Part shown: one piece after another, positions 42,801 to 55,991 of the stretch
Layout: each line of letters begins with the position of its first letter
How positions within the stretch are numbered: position 1 is the stretch's first letter
Assembly: GCA_022457065.1 (NCBI GenBank)
Contig: JAJGBQ010000001.1
Span: forward strand, 992,001 to 1,056,000
DNA from: Curvularia sp. ZM96
Lineage: Eukaryota; Ascomycota; Dothideomycetes; Pleosporales; Pleosporaceae
Direction of reading: 5' to 3'
DNA: 64,000 nt
Position numbers and translations under genes: made by a program
Notes under the pieces: generated by a model
Database searches by the model: none
What the model was told of the DNA's origin: nothing
The model's input: the letters and a program-made list of their open reading frames with translations, nothing else

Positions 42801-45800
42801 CGCTGAACCAGACCATACCGCAACGAGAGACCGTGGCAAGCGTTGCGTACTTGAGTGTCTCAACTTCGAACATGATGCGGACGTTGGATGGGAGATTGAG
42901 ACGCTCTCCGTTGGGCAGTGTAAGGAGCTTGTTGTCATCGAGCACAGAGTTCAAATTCTCGACCCATTCAGGATCGACGTCGCCATCGAATACGATCCAG
43001 TGTCGCTTGCTATCCTCGCCACGAAGGTTGTCTACGATCTTACGCAAGATGCTGGTGAAAAGACCGTCAGTCCACTCACGCGTTGTGCTGTCGAGCGTTC
43101 CATATAGCTGCTCCTTGGACATGACCTTGGGGTCAATAACGTGGCAAACACCCTCGACACCCTCTACGGCTTGCAGGGCGGAGAGAAGCGTCCTCCAGGC
43201 TGCAGACTTTCCAGAACCAGAAGAACCAACCATCATGACACCGTGGTGTAGCTTCTGAATCTGGTACAGCTGGATAATCTTGGTCATCCATGAGTCACTT
43301 ACGACAAGCTTGGACTCCGCAGCGCACTTATGGATGGCTTCGGTCAACTTGTCAAGAGGAGCAGGGATGTATTGGACGCCAGGGAATGACTCTTCCTGAA
43401 TAGCCATCATGAGTTCGACGTCAGAGCGGATGAGCTTTGGCGCTATCGTTTCGCGTAAACTCTGAATGATAATTTGGGGCTCCATGCCTTCTTCGTCCAG
43501 ATTCGAGTCGTCTTGATGAGCGAGGCGAGCGCGCTTCAGTCCGCCAGAGCTAACAAGCACACTCTTTAACGCACGGAGACCAAAGTCGTAATGAGCCTGT
43601 TTGGAGAGTCCTGATGAACACCTGTCGAAGAACGGCACAACTTGCTTCGACAGCTCCTTGGCTTGCGAGAAACCCTGAGAGTAAAGCATGACTTCGGCAA
43701 TGAGTTCTTTGTCGGGCTTGGACATGGCAACGCTTCGGAAAAGCTTCTTGAGATTGTCGGGCAAGTTTGAACGACCTGCGTAGCCAGGGTTCATAGTGAT
43801 GAAAACTCCGGTGTTGCCGTTGACCTTCAGCTGGCGACCGATAAGTTCAATCTGTGACTTTTCATCCTCGGCTCCCTTCTTGAGACCTAACTGGATGTTC
43901 TGGATTTGCTGAGAAACAGCCGAGAGAATACGTTCTTCCAAACGGTTGAATTCATCGAAACATCCCCAAGCACCGACCTGGCAAATACCAAGGAAGATAC
44001 GACCCATGGCTTGGAAGTCGAATGTATCGTCACAGCAGAAAACCAGAGTAAAGCGTCCAAGCTGTACACCCAGAGCCTTGACGGATTCAGTCTTACCAGT
44101 ACCGGCTGGACCATATGGAGAGCCACCAAGCCGCTGGCAAAGCGCTTGGGTAAGAGTGAGGAAACAGCGGTCAGTAAGTGGCGTGCGCACCAGGCGATCA
44201 GCAACACCCAGATATTCAAAACCGTAGTCAAGCACAGCGTTTGCCATCTTGATCCTCAGTCGTTGAAGCAGATCGTTGCCTGGCTCGTATACATATCGCA
44301 TGCAGAGCAGCCACATGTGGTGGGTTGGCGAGCGCGCACCAACCTTCTCCAGCTTGTGAATGACATCGCGCTGGTGGACAAACTCAGTGATGAGGTCCTC
44401 GCACTTGCGACGTTGGATAGGTTCAAGGTCTCCAAGGACAGCAGTAGCGAGCAGCTTGAGAACATTGACTTGCTTCTCGTACAGCTTGGGTAGGGTCGCT
44501 CCCTCTTCAGCAAGCGACTTCTCTACGGCATGAGTCCAAGCGATCTGTGTTCCAAGAACAACAACTTGAGTAGGGTACTTGGCAATGTACTCCATAAAGG
44601 CATCCGAGTCCATAGCGTCGGGCGCGATGAGTTGAGCAAACTCTTCATAGGCCTCGTACGTAAGCTCAGCCAGCGTAGTTTTCATGTTGGCCTCAAGAGC
44701 GCCGAGCCACTCATTGATCCTGGGTGTCTTCACGAGCGAGATTTCCTTGCGAAGTTGAACCTCTTCTCCCTCCTTCGAAGTGAAACCTTGGATGACTCCA
44801 TCTTCATCAGTGATCAGACCAGAGATACCAGCAAACATCTTGCGCAAGTGCTTAGCGATGCGCAGAACGTCATTGCTGTTACCGATAATCTCCAGCAAGT
44901 CCTCGTCACCAACAAAGTAGAAGCGGGGGAATGACACACGCTCGCGCTCGAGGTACTCTCCGAGTGCCTTTTGGATCTTGTTAAGAAGTTCAGCAAGGCG
45001 CTCAAGCGATTTTTGCACTCCGGAAATGTTTAGAACTTCGAGTACAAAGGGCTGACGCGAGACCTTCTTCATAACCGACAAGAACTCAGAGTTGATGTTC
45101 TGGAAACGGGCTGACTCCATGGGAAGTAGGTGCTTGATATCAGCATTGCCTGTGAACACACCCTCAAGGTAAACCCATTGACGCTGTACGTCGATCCAGA
45201 CATCAAAAAGGACGTGAACACGGTTGAGCTTGTCTTCCCAAGAAGACGCCTCCTCCTCAAACTCCTTGTAATAAGGCGAATGTCTCATAGCTTGAAGGGA
45301 GTTGAGGTTCTCGCTGCACTTAGCAAACAAGTCATCCCAACCCCTAATGAGGCGGCACTTGTTCTGGTAGTTGACCAGTTCCAAAGCATAGTTTTGCCAT
45401 GTCTCACGAACCTGCTTCAGGAACTCTTCCAAGGCCATTTCACCAGCAGCTTGAGTAATGACATCGCGAATGATCTTCTCGCTAGGACCAAGCTTGAGAT
45501 CCCAGACATCACCAAGAGTCATGGAGATAGCAGAGTATCGCTTGTGTGGCCTCAGGTTCTTGAAGATCTTTGCCCAATGACGTTCCTTGACTGCGTCAGA
45601 ACGCAGCTCTGCAAGGATGGCGTTCTCCTTCAGCAACTGCTTCAGGGTGGTCTGGACGTATTCGAAAGCCTGGTATTGTCGCATGCGACTAGGCATGTCC
45701 TTGGTCATCTTGAGCAGGTTGTCGAGGTTCTGTCGGAGTTTGCGAGGCTGAATGCTGGTCCACAACACTTCACGAAGCTCGTCAATGCTGGCCCAGATTG

Positions 45801-48800
45801 TGCCAAGCGCTGACCAGACCGACTTGAAGTCTTGAACTTCTTCCAGGAGAGTCTCGAGCGCATTTTCTGGGGATGGTGGCAAGCCGAGGGCCTCCTTGGC
45901 TTTCGAGATGTTGCTGGACTCGTTCTGAAGCTGGCTAAGCTTCTGGTCGAATTTGGCCAAAATGGCAGAAGCATCCGCAGGCGCAAGATTACCAGCGACA
46001 GGCTTCTCCTCAGCCCACTCTCCTGTTATGTCAACGATCTTTCGGTTGACCACCTTATCTTCCGCATCGATCTTGGCTTTCAGTGCGTCGGCCTGGTCGT
46101 TGGCAATCTTATTCTTTCTCTCCAAGACCTCATTCAGCGTCTGCCATTCATGGTCAATCTGCTCCATCTGCAACCAGTCCGATGGAAACTGGTAGCGCTG
46201 GCGGGCTAACGTAGCTTGGCCCTGACGGAATGTAGAAATCTCAGGTTCCCATTCCATGACCTTCCTCTTGCACTGCTGGACAGTTGTAATGAAAGAAACA
46301 GCCTGAGCAGTGGAGGATGCCTCGAGAGTCTGCATCTCAAGGTCCTTGCGAGCCTTCTCAATCTGCACATAGACATCGTTCATGCGCTGACCAAGCCTGC
46401 TAGCAAACTTGGTAAGGATCTCTTGTTGCCATTGATCGTACTTGGCGTTGACCTTGACTTGTACTTGATCGTAGTCGACCGTGACATAACCGAACTGGCG
46501 ACTGATGTCCGAGTTATCAAAGGTGGCGCGAGTCTTGCGGATCTCCTGGAGGAGCTGCAACCACCGAGAGAGATCCTCTCCAAGAATGTCGTAGACATGG
46601 TCAGACTGCAAATCCCAAAGAGACTGGAACTGGAGCCACTCATCAACGTAAGAGGAAATGTCGCGAAGCTTTCCTTCTACCGCACCGTACACCTCGATGA
46701 GCGAATCGGTGCATCGGCTTGGCAGATCCGAGAACTGGCTGACGGAGGTATCATTAGTTGCTTCAAGTCGGATCTCGTATCGTGAGGCCTTGATCTTCTG
46801 GAGAGTGCAAACAATAGCGAGCCATTGTTGAAGCTGCTCAAGCCAGCTTGCTCGGGCATATTCGACAGGGGGGCTGAGGTAAATAACTTGATTCCGCATA
46901 GTAATCTCGAGTGTCAATCGAGCCAAAGTCGGCTTCACCTCTGGCGTCTCTGTGGGAGCTGGTTCGCTGATTGGGCGTCGGTCTTGGTGCTCTTCATCGA
47001 CATTGTTGAAGACCTCGATCCACAGCGCAATAGCCCTGCTCAATCGAACCAGCAGGATAGACTCAATGCGGGCGTTCATGTCAGCAACCCAAGAGGCAAG
47101 GTTGGCGTAGTTCTCGAGGTTAAGCTGATCAATGGACTTTTGGATGGTCTCAAGGTTTTGTTGGAAAGCGTCTTTGGTGTAAGGACATGTCTCCAAGTCC
47201 TTCAGTGCCTTCTCAACTGCAGCATTAATGTTCACCAAGGTGGCAACCTTCAGCTGCAGCAACGATGTCGCAGCGGCGAAGTCGCGGACGAACTGAACGT
47301 GCTTGCTTTCACTGCGGACACTGCCACCACCAACAGGGAAACCAGACTGCCGAACATGGAGGTCATAAGCGTGAACGAAAGACTCCCATTTGAGAGGTAC
47401 ACCTTTGCCAACAAGCGCTTGAACATCGTTGACGTAGTTGTTAAGAAGTAAGGCGACACTACCCATCTCGGTGATTGAGCGCACAGTCTGAGTGTAAGTG
47501 CGGACACTCTCCATAAGGCTGACTGCGTAAGGGTAAACACGCTTCGCCTCCTTGGAAATGTTGTTGATGCCATGTGGAACCTGGTAACCACGCCATGTCA
47601 AGTTGCGAACCTCCTTGAAAAGCGCAATGACTTGCGCATCAAAGTTGACATTCAGCTCAAGGATGTTGCCAGCAGCACGGTTCCTGCTGACCAGGAAAAG
47701 TCGTCCAGAGATGGACAACTTCCTCCTCGCAACTTCTTGGAGCCATGATTCGAAAATCGGCCTGGTATCGAGCTTCTTCTTGAACATGCTGCTCTCAGCT
47801 TGAAGCTTTTGGCCTTCCGCATGGAGCGCCCAGTCCTTACCAAGAATGTCCTCGACTTTGCCCATGTAGGTCTCAAGCTGGGTTTCGATCTGGCGAGCCC
47901 AGATGACGGCACCAGATACAGGAGGGAAGTCACGAAGCTGTGCCATAGCGTGGGCTTCGGAGTTACCATACTGCCGCTTGAAACGCTCATGGAGAGCAAG
48001 AATATCCTGTTTGACGTTCTCGATGAGCTGCGTCTGGTACTCAGAGATGGCGCCCCGAATCTTTGGTCGCACAAACAACGGGTTGAACTTGGAGAAGACG
48101 CGGAACATCTCACTCGCAGTCTTGGCAGTACCGAGGCGGTCTCTCAGCCTGGCAATGATGGAGTTTTCGACACGCGATGTGCGCTCGTTGTACTTCTGCT
48201 CTGCTTGCTCAAACAGCCGTGTGCCCTCAGGCGTCACGTCCAGAACATCGACGTCTTTAAGAACGTCATAAGCTTCCTTGACCTCCTTGACAGCATCTAC
48301 ATCGCCAATCTCCTCGATAATGACGGTTTCCTTGGCTGATCCGCTCTCAGCCATGGACGATTGGGATCCCAGGACATTGACAATAGTTCGCTGAAGTTGC
48401 TCATGGTTCTTGCGGAAAGTGGTGATGTAGCGAATACGCTCCTCCGTCTCCTTGTGTCGCGCTGCAATCTTGATAGGGATGAACTTCTCATTTCTTCGCC
48501 TTGTCACTTCACGCGCAACGTTGGTAAATTCCTTGACGTTCTCCTCCCAAGTGCGCCAGATGCTCTCGGCGACCGCCATAATAGCCTGAAACTCAGGATA
48601 GTCCATGTGCATAAGCGTCTTGCCGTGGAGCAAATTGTGCAATTGTTTGTTAAGATCTTCGGAAATTGCCTCGACAAGAGGAAGAGCACGGCGGACAGGG
48701 TATGGGCAAATGCGGAGCTTCTTGTTCATGTGGCTGAAGATAGATTGGATTGCTTCCTGAACTGCCTGGAGTGAAGTCGAAGACAGTAGCTGGTCAAGCG

Positions 48801-49950
48801 GAAATTCGCGCATCAGCTGATTGTACTTTTGCACAAGATCCGTACTTTCCTTCAGACCGGTGTCTGCACTGAAACTGACAGTCGCCTGGAAGCGCTTTGC
48901 GTTCTTCAATACATCTAGCGTGAGTCTGACACCAGGGCTGCCGAGTTGCGTCTCGATATCGTGCAGCCTTGATTCCATGGATATCCAAAAGTTGATCTCT
49001 TGCGCAGCTGTTCCAGTCGATACATCCCGAGAGGTCTTGGTAATGGTCTGTATCGACTTGATCCATCCATTGACTGTCGCCTGCAGTCCATTGAGGAAGC
49101 TGCTGTCCTGCACAATAGCGGAGGGGATGAGTTCCGGTGAGGGCTTCACACCGCGCTGGTTGGCCTCATCCAGAGCACTCTGAATGAGCGGGTGCAGAGG
49201 CAAAAGCAACTCTGGAATCTCGACATTCTGCTCCAGGTTGCCCAAGCTCACAGCGAGCTCAGCAATCTTCTTCCTAGTCGCCGAAATACCCGTCCTTGCA
49301 TCGTTATCGCCCTTGCTGTATTTCCCCGCCAAATCGCGCTGGCTCTTGGTGTAAGTGTCGAAATAGGGCTCGACGGCCGACTGAATGAGGGAGCGAAGGA
49401 ACTCGTACGGCGTGCCGTCGGGCGAAGAAGCGTTATTAGAAAGTATAAAACCCGGCAGCGTCTGAATAAGGACCTGCTGGCTAAGGGGTATCGCGGGGTC
49501 TATGGGTATCGGTCGCTTGGAAATAACAACAAATGCGGCGCAAGTGGGAGAAGCAGTGATCTCGCTGGAGAGAGTGTAGGTAAAGCGCTGGGTGTTGGCT
49601 GCACTTTCGGTCAGTTTGGTCTCTCCTTGCTCTCCTGCAGCGGGGAACCTGCCATTTGCGCCATCGATGCCATCGATACGAGCCTCGTCTACGCGCTCCT
49701 TTACCACGTACAGCACCGACTGCCCCTCAGAGGCAAAGCGGGCGCATCGTTGTAGCGTATCCGGCAGCTTGGCGGGCGACAGCAGACTGCCGGCGGCGTA
49801 GAGGTCTTTTTCAGAGGCACCCAGACTGACATCGAGCACCTTTTCCAGATGGTCGACGATGATCTGGGGATCTATCGAGGGCGGCGAGGGGCTGGGGGTA
49901 CGTATGCTGCCATTGCCATTCGGGGCCCCTGGGTTCAATGGTCCCTCCAT
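36830..49950 (-). CDS. nudA: Cytoplasmic dynein heavy chain
   Basis: A two-exon gene of 4,355 aa: exon 1 49950-37336 (12,615 nt), intron 37335-37283 (53 bp, GTAAG…CTAAC…CTCTAG), exon 2 37282-36830. The length matches fungal NudA/Ro-1/Dyn1 (about 4,350). The N-terminal tail dimerises and binds intermediate chains. P-loops of the motor ring are 'YGPAGTGKTESVKALG' (AAA1, about residue 1945, with 'CFDEFNRLEE'), 'GSSGSGKSAAWRTLL' (AAA2, about 2242), 'GPPGSGKTMTLFSAL' (AAA3, about 2607) and 'GVSGSGKTTLSRFVAW' (AAA4, about 2947). The stalk coiled coil starts near 3200, and the microtubule-binding tip contains 'VRSMQNPPAGVKLALEAVC' (about 3320). It drives minus-end transport, nuclear migration and endosome movement in hyphae. 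The exon 2 join 'FNDSD-YECCSFIIDTWID' restores the C-terminal domain. Confidence 0.97.
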
Positions 49951-50530
49951 GGTAGAGTGTTGATGAGGTGTCGGCCGCTACGAAGACATGTGGTTCCGCG
50001 CTCGGGGGCGGGGTAGCGAGGGAATAGTCGTTTGGGGGCAATTATTAGTCGCAGAGGGGCGCTTGGGGTTCGGCCGGGTGGTGGTGATGTGTTGTCGCTG
50101 ATAATTCACAGTAGGCGTACGCGAAGTACGCGCGCACGGTTGTCACACGCTTACCCTGACTAGTGCCACTGCCGCCCCTGCAGCGGCGCAATCGTCGTCT
50201 GATTCGTCCCTTTTAATGTCCGGCACTGACAGCGGGAGCATAGAGACATGCGACTATCCTCAGGCTATTATGAACGTGCTTTGTGCAACTGGTATTCGTA
50301 CCATCCTGTCTACCTTCTGATGGATGTGACACAGCAGAAATGAACGTAGTCACAGCAGCAAGTAACAAGGCTCCACGTGAAAGTGGGCCTTGACAGCCCC
50401 ACTTCTCCCAGCTAGGCTTCCCGCCCCTCCGCTCTATCTCCTACACGGTTATACTATTAGTAGCACTCAAACTGGGCCATAGGAAAAAGGGTGCATCTAT
50501 AACACAAAAATAGGTTGGTGCAAGGATCAA
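49951..50530. other. Intergenic region upstream of the dynein gene
   Basis: These 580 bp lie between two minus-strand genes and hold the dynein promoter and the CLC 3' side. No further feature is recognised. Confidence 0.5.
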
Positions 50531-53500
50531 CTACCTACTTCCCCTGTCTCTCCTATCACCAAGTTCCATGCTCTCATCATCGCTATCCTCATCCTCGTCT
50601 TCGTCGTCAACAGCAAAAGTCTCCTCGTTCTGCATATGTCTCTCTTGCTGAGGAAGCGTTGGACTGACCAGTCTCAACTCCCCTACCTCCTTCATTCCCG
50701 CCTTCCTTCGTGCCCAGTTAATCATACGCTTTCCAAATGCTGCCAACTTCTCCATGCCCTCATCTCCATTACCAGCAACACCGCTGCCGCTATGCCCCGC
50801 TTCAACCTTGAACTGGTATTTCAAGCAGTCCTTGATAGTGATAAGACCAGTGAGGTGGCCACGATACTCTATCAAGATAACTCGGGGTCCTACTTTCTTG
50901 AAGATTTCCATGACCGTTTCGAGGGGCAGTCGGGGATGCACGGAAAGCGGTGTCGGGTCCGCAAATCGTGTGAAGTCCAAGTTCATCTGCGACGACGTAC
51001 TTGCAATAGAGTCGAATGTCGTATTTGGCGCTGATCCAATTCCCGCGGGTGTTTGCGGCGCGCTCTGACTATCCGAAGACGTGTTTGAGAAATAACATTT
51101 GGCATGTCCTGGGGCATGTTGATCCATCTTCGCGCGGTCAATGGCGTACCGAAGCTCTGTGCGTCCGATGTACCCAACCAAAATCTTCGTCTTAAGGTCT
51201 TCAACGATGGGATAACCCTGATATTGGTTCTCGTTCATGAGGCGCTCCATCTGCTGCAGTTTCATGCCGGTAGCCGTTATGCACACAGGGCGACTCGCCA
51301 TGACCTGGGAGACTGGCACGCCGAAAGCGTGTTCTTCTTTGCTGTCCAGGAATGGGTATCCGTTGAGATAGATCATGCGATCGGCAATTCCACCATGACC
51401 GAACCGCTCACTCACTGCTTTTGTAACGCCCACGACAATCATGGTTGGCAGGATATATGTCAACGCGCCTGTGATTTCAAACATAATGACTACCACCGAA
51501 ACGGTGATGTGCATGATGCCACTCAGCGCCGCGGCCGCCCCAAGGAAAGCATATGTGCCCGGTGTAATACAGGGTCCATCTGGTCCGCAAGCCGAAAAGA
51601 ATGTAGAAGTAGGGAAGGATTCGTGGAGGGCTTGAACACAGATGCCCACCATACGGCCAAACGCTGCACCAATCGCCATACTAGGCACGAAGATACCAGC
51701 AGGTACCTTGCACCCAAACGAGATGATGACCAGCAAAGTTCTAATGGTAGTCGCGAGAGCAAGCGTCCAGACATTGTGCCACCTGTGTGCTGCATCACAC
51801 AGCTGGTCGTAATCCGTGCCGGCCTTGCACTCCCGAAACAGGATCTCCATGCTCTCCGTCATGTCAATCCTCAGAAACATGTTCGGATAGCATATGGCGC
51901 CCGTGATGACGGCTAAGGTGACAGCCTCGGTAATGGGATATGCAGCCAGGTACTTTTTCCGAAAGACCTGCATCTTGAGGTTCCACTTAATGACAAAGGC
52001 GCCATAAAGACCGCCGAAAACACCAATAATGAGATAGAAGAGGATCTCAAAGAAGTGCCATGAGCGATCGTAGGACACGTTGAACATGACCAGCTGCCCG
52101 GTACGAAAGGGGTTCATGGCCTACAGCAGCTTCGATCAGTCTTGTTGTTGGATAGAATAGGAGAAGTTAGGGTGCTTACAGCAAGAACAGCCGTAGCGAC
52201 CAAGGCGCAAAAGTAACTCCTCCAGAGTGTCTTGAGCGGGAACTGATTGCTCATCTCCTCCAAGCTAAACAGCACTCCTCCAATGGGACTTCCGAATGCC
52301 ACGCCGACACCTGCTGCCGCGCTCGCACTCAGAATCTCCCTTGTCTTGGCCGCATTCCTTCTGTATTTGTCGAAGAACCTGCTGATGACATTTCCTGTAC
52401 AAACCGCATAGTGCACACTAGGCCCCTCCTTGCCGACTGACAGACCCGACCCAATTGCAAGCGGCAGCCCAATCGACTTGATAAAGAGCGTGGTGAAGCC
52501 CAGAAAACCCTTCATCACGAATCCTGCAATGATGCACTTCATCTCCGAGATACCTGATCCAGCCGCATACGGTGCGAAGCTCTTGACCAGCCTCGCAGAC
52601 GTAAACGAGAACAGCGCCGCGAAGAGGATGTAAAACAGGTAATTCGCAGGCCCAAACCCCGTCCAGCGTTTCCACTCAGCGCAACCTCCCTCGACACCCC
52701 AGCAGCAGAAATTCTCGTTGAGGTAGAAAGCCGTGGTGCAATGCCCTAGCTTGATATCACTCAGCCACTCGGTAACGATATTCAAAAACGCAGCGTTGAG
52801 CCCAATCGCCGCCCCGACAAGGGTAACAACGATCCAGGCCTGGCCAGCATCGTACGCCTCTGCGATTTTTCTCCTCCACCTGCCCCTTCCACGGCCCAGA
52901 AACACCTTGTTGGTGCCACCATCCCTGCGCACCCCAATGCTATCTCGTTGGCGTCGCCGCGCTTTCCTTCTCAGTTGTTCGCGCGCAGCATCTTGCACCC
53001 AGTCTATAGTTGTAAAGTCTTCGTAGCGCTTGATCTCAGCAATCTCCTCGACAATGGCGGCCTCGGCGTGCGTATGCTCCGCGGCTTCGGGATCCTCGAT
53101 ATCTGCATCATGCGATAACAGCGAGTGGCTTGTAGTGCGCCGCCGCAATGAGGGCGCATACGAGGTTGCTCGTGAAGCTTGGCCTGGGCGTGACGATGGG
53201 CGACGCGCGGAGTGTGGCCGGCCGGACCGTGGATGAGAGGAGGCGTCTAGATGGATTGAGGATGACTGCGAGGCTAATGATACATGGCCGCGTTCGCCAG
53301 TGGATTCGAAACGATTCATCGCATCGTCGTAAATCTTGCGTCTTCTTCTTCGTGTCTTCGCAAAAGAAAGAGTGTCGGATAAAGTTACAACGTTGCGAGA
53401 CGAGATGCGGCCTCGCCTGGACTCCTGCAAGGGTCCAGCATCTCGGGGTCCGATGTTGTCATTGCACAGCCACCAATTAAGCAGCCCACTAATGCCAAGG

Positions 53501-53547
53501 CTGGACGAAATGCTTAATTGAGTGCATGAACTCTTAAATGTTTGCAT
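50531..53547 (-). CDS. CLC-type chloride channel / Cl-:H+ antiporter (Gef1-like)
   Basis: Two exons, 53547-52180 and 52120-50531, with a 59-bp intron (GTAAGC…CTGTAG). It is 985 aa from the first ATG, or 909 aa from Met77 at 53319 (MNRFESTGERGH), which is a likely start because the preceding part lacks family features. CLC signatures are 'GSGISEMKCIIAGFVMKG', 'GLSVGKEGPSVHYAV' with the gating glutamate, 'GSPIGGVLFSLEEMS' and 'GCKVPAGIFVPSMAIGAAFG'. Two CBS domains follow (about 'VSQVMASRPVCITATGMKLQ' and 'PLSVHPRLPLETVMEIFKK'). The cytosolic N-terminus is basic and Ser-rich, the C-terminus acidic. Gef1-type proteins sit in Golgi/endosomal membranes and support acidification and copper loading. 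The GSGIS variant of the filter is also found in yeast Gef1. Confidence 0.92.
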
Positions 53548-54031
53548 CTCTGATATTTCAGAATAATCCTTGGTTCATTCTTTGGATTTTGCCATAGATT
53601 TAAACAACTATCGGGTTGCCTTTGTTGAAAACATGTGAAAGTAAAGCATGTACAAGGTACTAGTTTTCGACGATTTAACCCACTATTCTAACCACGAGAA
53701 ATTCAACTACTTAGTAGGAACATATCCCTACACCTTGAAAATCTACGTAGACATGTTATAAACCCCAGACAATATTTTTCCGAGTTCGTATTACATTGCA
53801 TATCCCCGAGACATCACCTTTCACATCACGCAGCAATCCGGCAGCATTTCGGTATGTGATTCGTAAAAGGTTCATATTCAACTACTTTATCGTAGTCATG
53901 CAAGGGTATCATCAAAAAAGGGCGCGTCTATGAACCATCGTCTATTTCGTATCCACGTCCAGCCACTTCATAATCAGGTGTAACAATGCTTTACGCCATA
54001 ATCTGGCAAGGCCGGAATAATTGTACAGCCA
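53548..54031. other. Intergenic region
   Basis: These 484 bp are AT-rich and lie between two minus-strand genes. They hold the CLC promoter and GMP synthase 3' end. Nothing else was seen. Confidence 0.5.
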
Positions 54032-55710
54032 CTACTCCATCTCAATGGTGCCAGGAGGCTTACTTGTGACTAGTCAACGTTAGCGATACTCTGCAACACC
54101 ATCACGGACAAGGAGAACTCACTGTCGTAAACCACACGGCAAACGCCGCTGACCTCATTTACAATCCTCCTGCTCACCCTCTTGAGGAACTCGCCATCAA
54201 ACGGATACCAATCCGCAGTCATAAAGTCCGAAGTCTCAACAGCCCTCAACGCAATAACCTGGTCATGCACACGCTTGTCGCCCATGACACCAACCGCCTT
54301 GACAGGAAGAAGCGCTGCGAACGCTTGGCTGATGTTCCTGTACAGGCCAGCAGCCTTAATCTCCTCAATGAAGATGTGATCGGCTTCGCGCGCGATGCGG
54401 ACCTGCTCACGGGTGACTTCACCCAAGATACGGATAGCGATACCTGGGCCAGGAAAGGGGTGGCGCCAGACAAGATCCTCTGGGATACCGAGCTCCTTGC
54501 CAAGCTCACGGACTTCGTCCTTGAACAGCTCGCGGAGAGGCTCAATGACCTTGAGCTTCATGTCCTTGGGGAGACCACCAACATTGTGGTGTGTCTTGAT
54601 GGTCTGAGAGGGACCCTTGAACGAGAGAGACTCAATGACGTCAGGGTAGAGGGTGCCCTGGAGAAGCCATTCGATCTCACCAGCCTGGCTATCGGCGTGA
54701 GCTTCTGCCTTGATCTTCTCGGCCTGCTTCTGGAACACCTCGATAAAGGTGTTGCCAATGATCTTTCGCTTCTTCTCAGGATCGTCGGTGACGCCCTTCA
54801 GGCGGTCGAGGAACAGGTCAGACGCGTCAATAACTGTCAAGTTGATGCCTAGACCTTCATCCAGGGTCTTCTTGACTTGCACAGCCTCGTTAAGTCGCAG
54901 CACACCGTTGTCGACCATAACAGCGTGGAAGCGGTCGCCAATGGCCTCCTTCATCAGCTTCGCCGCAACGGTCGAATCAACGCCACCGCTGACAGCGCCA
55001 ATGACCTGCCCCTTGTCGCCAACGAGCTTCCTAATGCGCGTAATCTCCTGGTCCACGAATTTGCTCATAGTCCAGTTTGTGTTTGCCTGGCAGATGTCGA
55101 CGGCAAAGTTCTTCAACACAATCTTTCCCATCTTGGTGTGGGTAACCTCAGGGTGGAATTGGATGCCGTAGTACTTGTTTGTCTTGTGCGCGATACCGGC
55201 GAACGGCGCATTGGACGTTGTCGCAACAGTCTCAAAGCCCTCAGGCATATGGCTAAGCTTGTCACCATGACTCATCCAGACCTCGAGGTCGTTGCCCAAG
55301 TCTTTGAACAACTCGTCCATGTGTCCGCCGTGGTTCTCAACCTTCAGGTTGGCATGTCCGTATTCTCTCTTCTCGCCTGCGGCTACACCGGCGTTCTTGC
55401 CAAAGTGCCATGCCATTTCTTGCAGACCGTAGCATATTCCGAGAATTGGAACGCCGAGATCAAAGACTGCATGGTCAACGTGGGGTGCGTCTTTCTCGTA
55501 AACCGAGTATGGTCCACCCGAGAGGATGATACCCTTTGGTGTGAATGGCAGGTCGGCAATTTTAGTCGTGCATGGCAGCATCTCAGAGTAGATGTTGAGC
55601 TCGCGGAGTCGGCGTGTGATCAAATGGGTGTACTGCGACCCGAAGTCGAGGACCAAGATGGTATCGAACGTCTTGTGGGGGGGAATTGGGTCTGAGTTGT
55701 CGGTCGCCAT
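54032..55710 (-). CDS. GUA1: GMP synthase (glutamine-hydrolysing)
   Basis: Two exons: 55710-54123 and a 38-nt last exon 54069-54032, split by a 53-bp intron (GTGAGT…TGACTAG). 541 aa. It converts XMP, ATP and glutamine to GMP, the last step of de novo guanine nucleotide synthesis. The class I glutaminase domain has 'GICYGLQEM' (catalytic Cys93) and 'QFHPEVTHT'. The ATP pyrophosphatase domain has the PP-loop 'GAVSGGVDSTVAAKL' and 'WLLQGTLYPDVIES'. The C-terminal dimerisation domain ends 'RVVYDITSKPPGTIEME' only when the short last exon is included; reading through would replace this conserved tail. It is divergent from BCP1. Confidence 0.97.
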
Positions 55711-55853
55711 TTTGAAAAAAGGAAGTATATCTAGAAAGTGTGTAACTTGAGTAAGAAAGAAAGTGTTGACAAGAAGGAGAAGAAAAAAAGAGGTGAGAAA
55801 ACGGGGTATCTGAGGAGGGAAGTCAAGCGCAGGAGGGGCTTGGTGACTGTCGC

Positions 55854-55879
55854 AAATTTTGGCGGGGCCCCCAAAATTT
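55854..55879. repeat. Inverted repeat in the GUA1-BCP1 bidirectional promoter
   Basis: AAATTTTGG (55854-55862) and CCAAAATTT (55871-55879) are perfect 9-bp inverted arms around an 8-bp GC core (CGGGGCCC). The palindrome lies near the middle of the 281-bp region between the two divergent start codons. Its A3-4T3-4 cores resemble the RRPE element of yeast ribosome-biogenesis genes. Function is inferred. Confidence 0.55.
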
Positions 55880-55991
55880 CTTTATCGATAGGAACCGTCG
55901 ACGCAAGCGCGGAAGTCGCGTCCTCTCGAATTCTCCGTTCGTCCTAATTTGCCTTGGCGATAAAACCGTATTCCAGATACCCAGACACATA

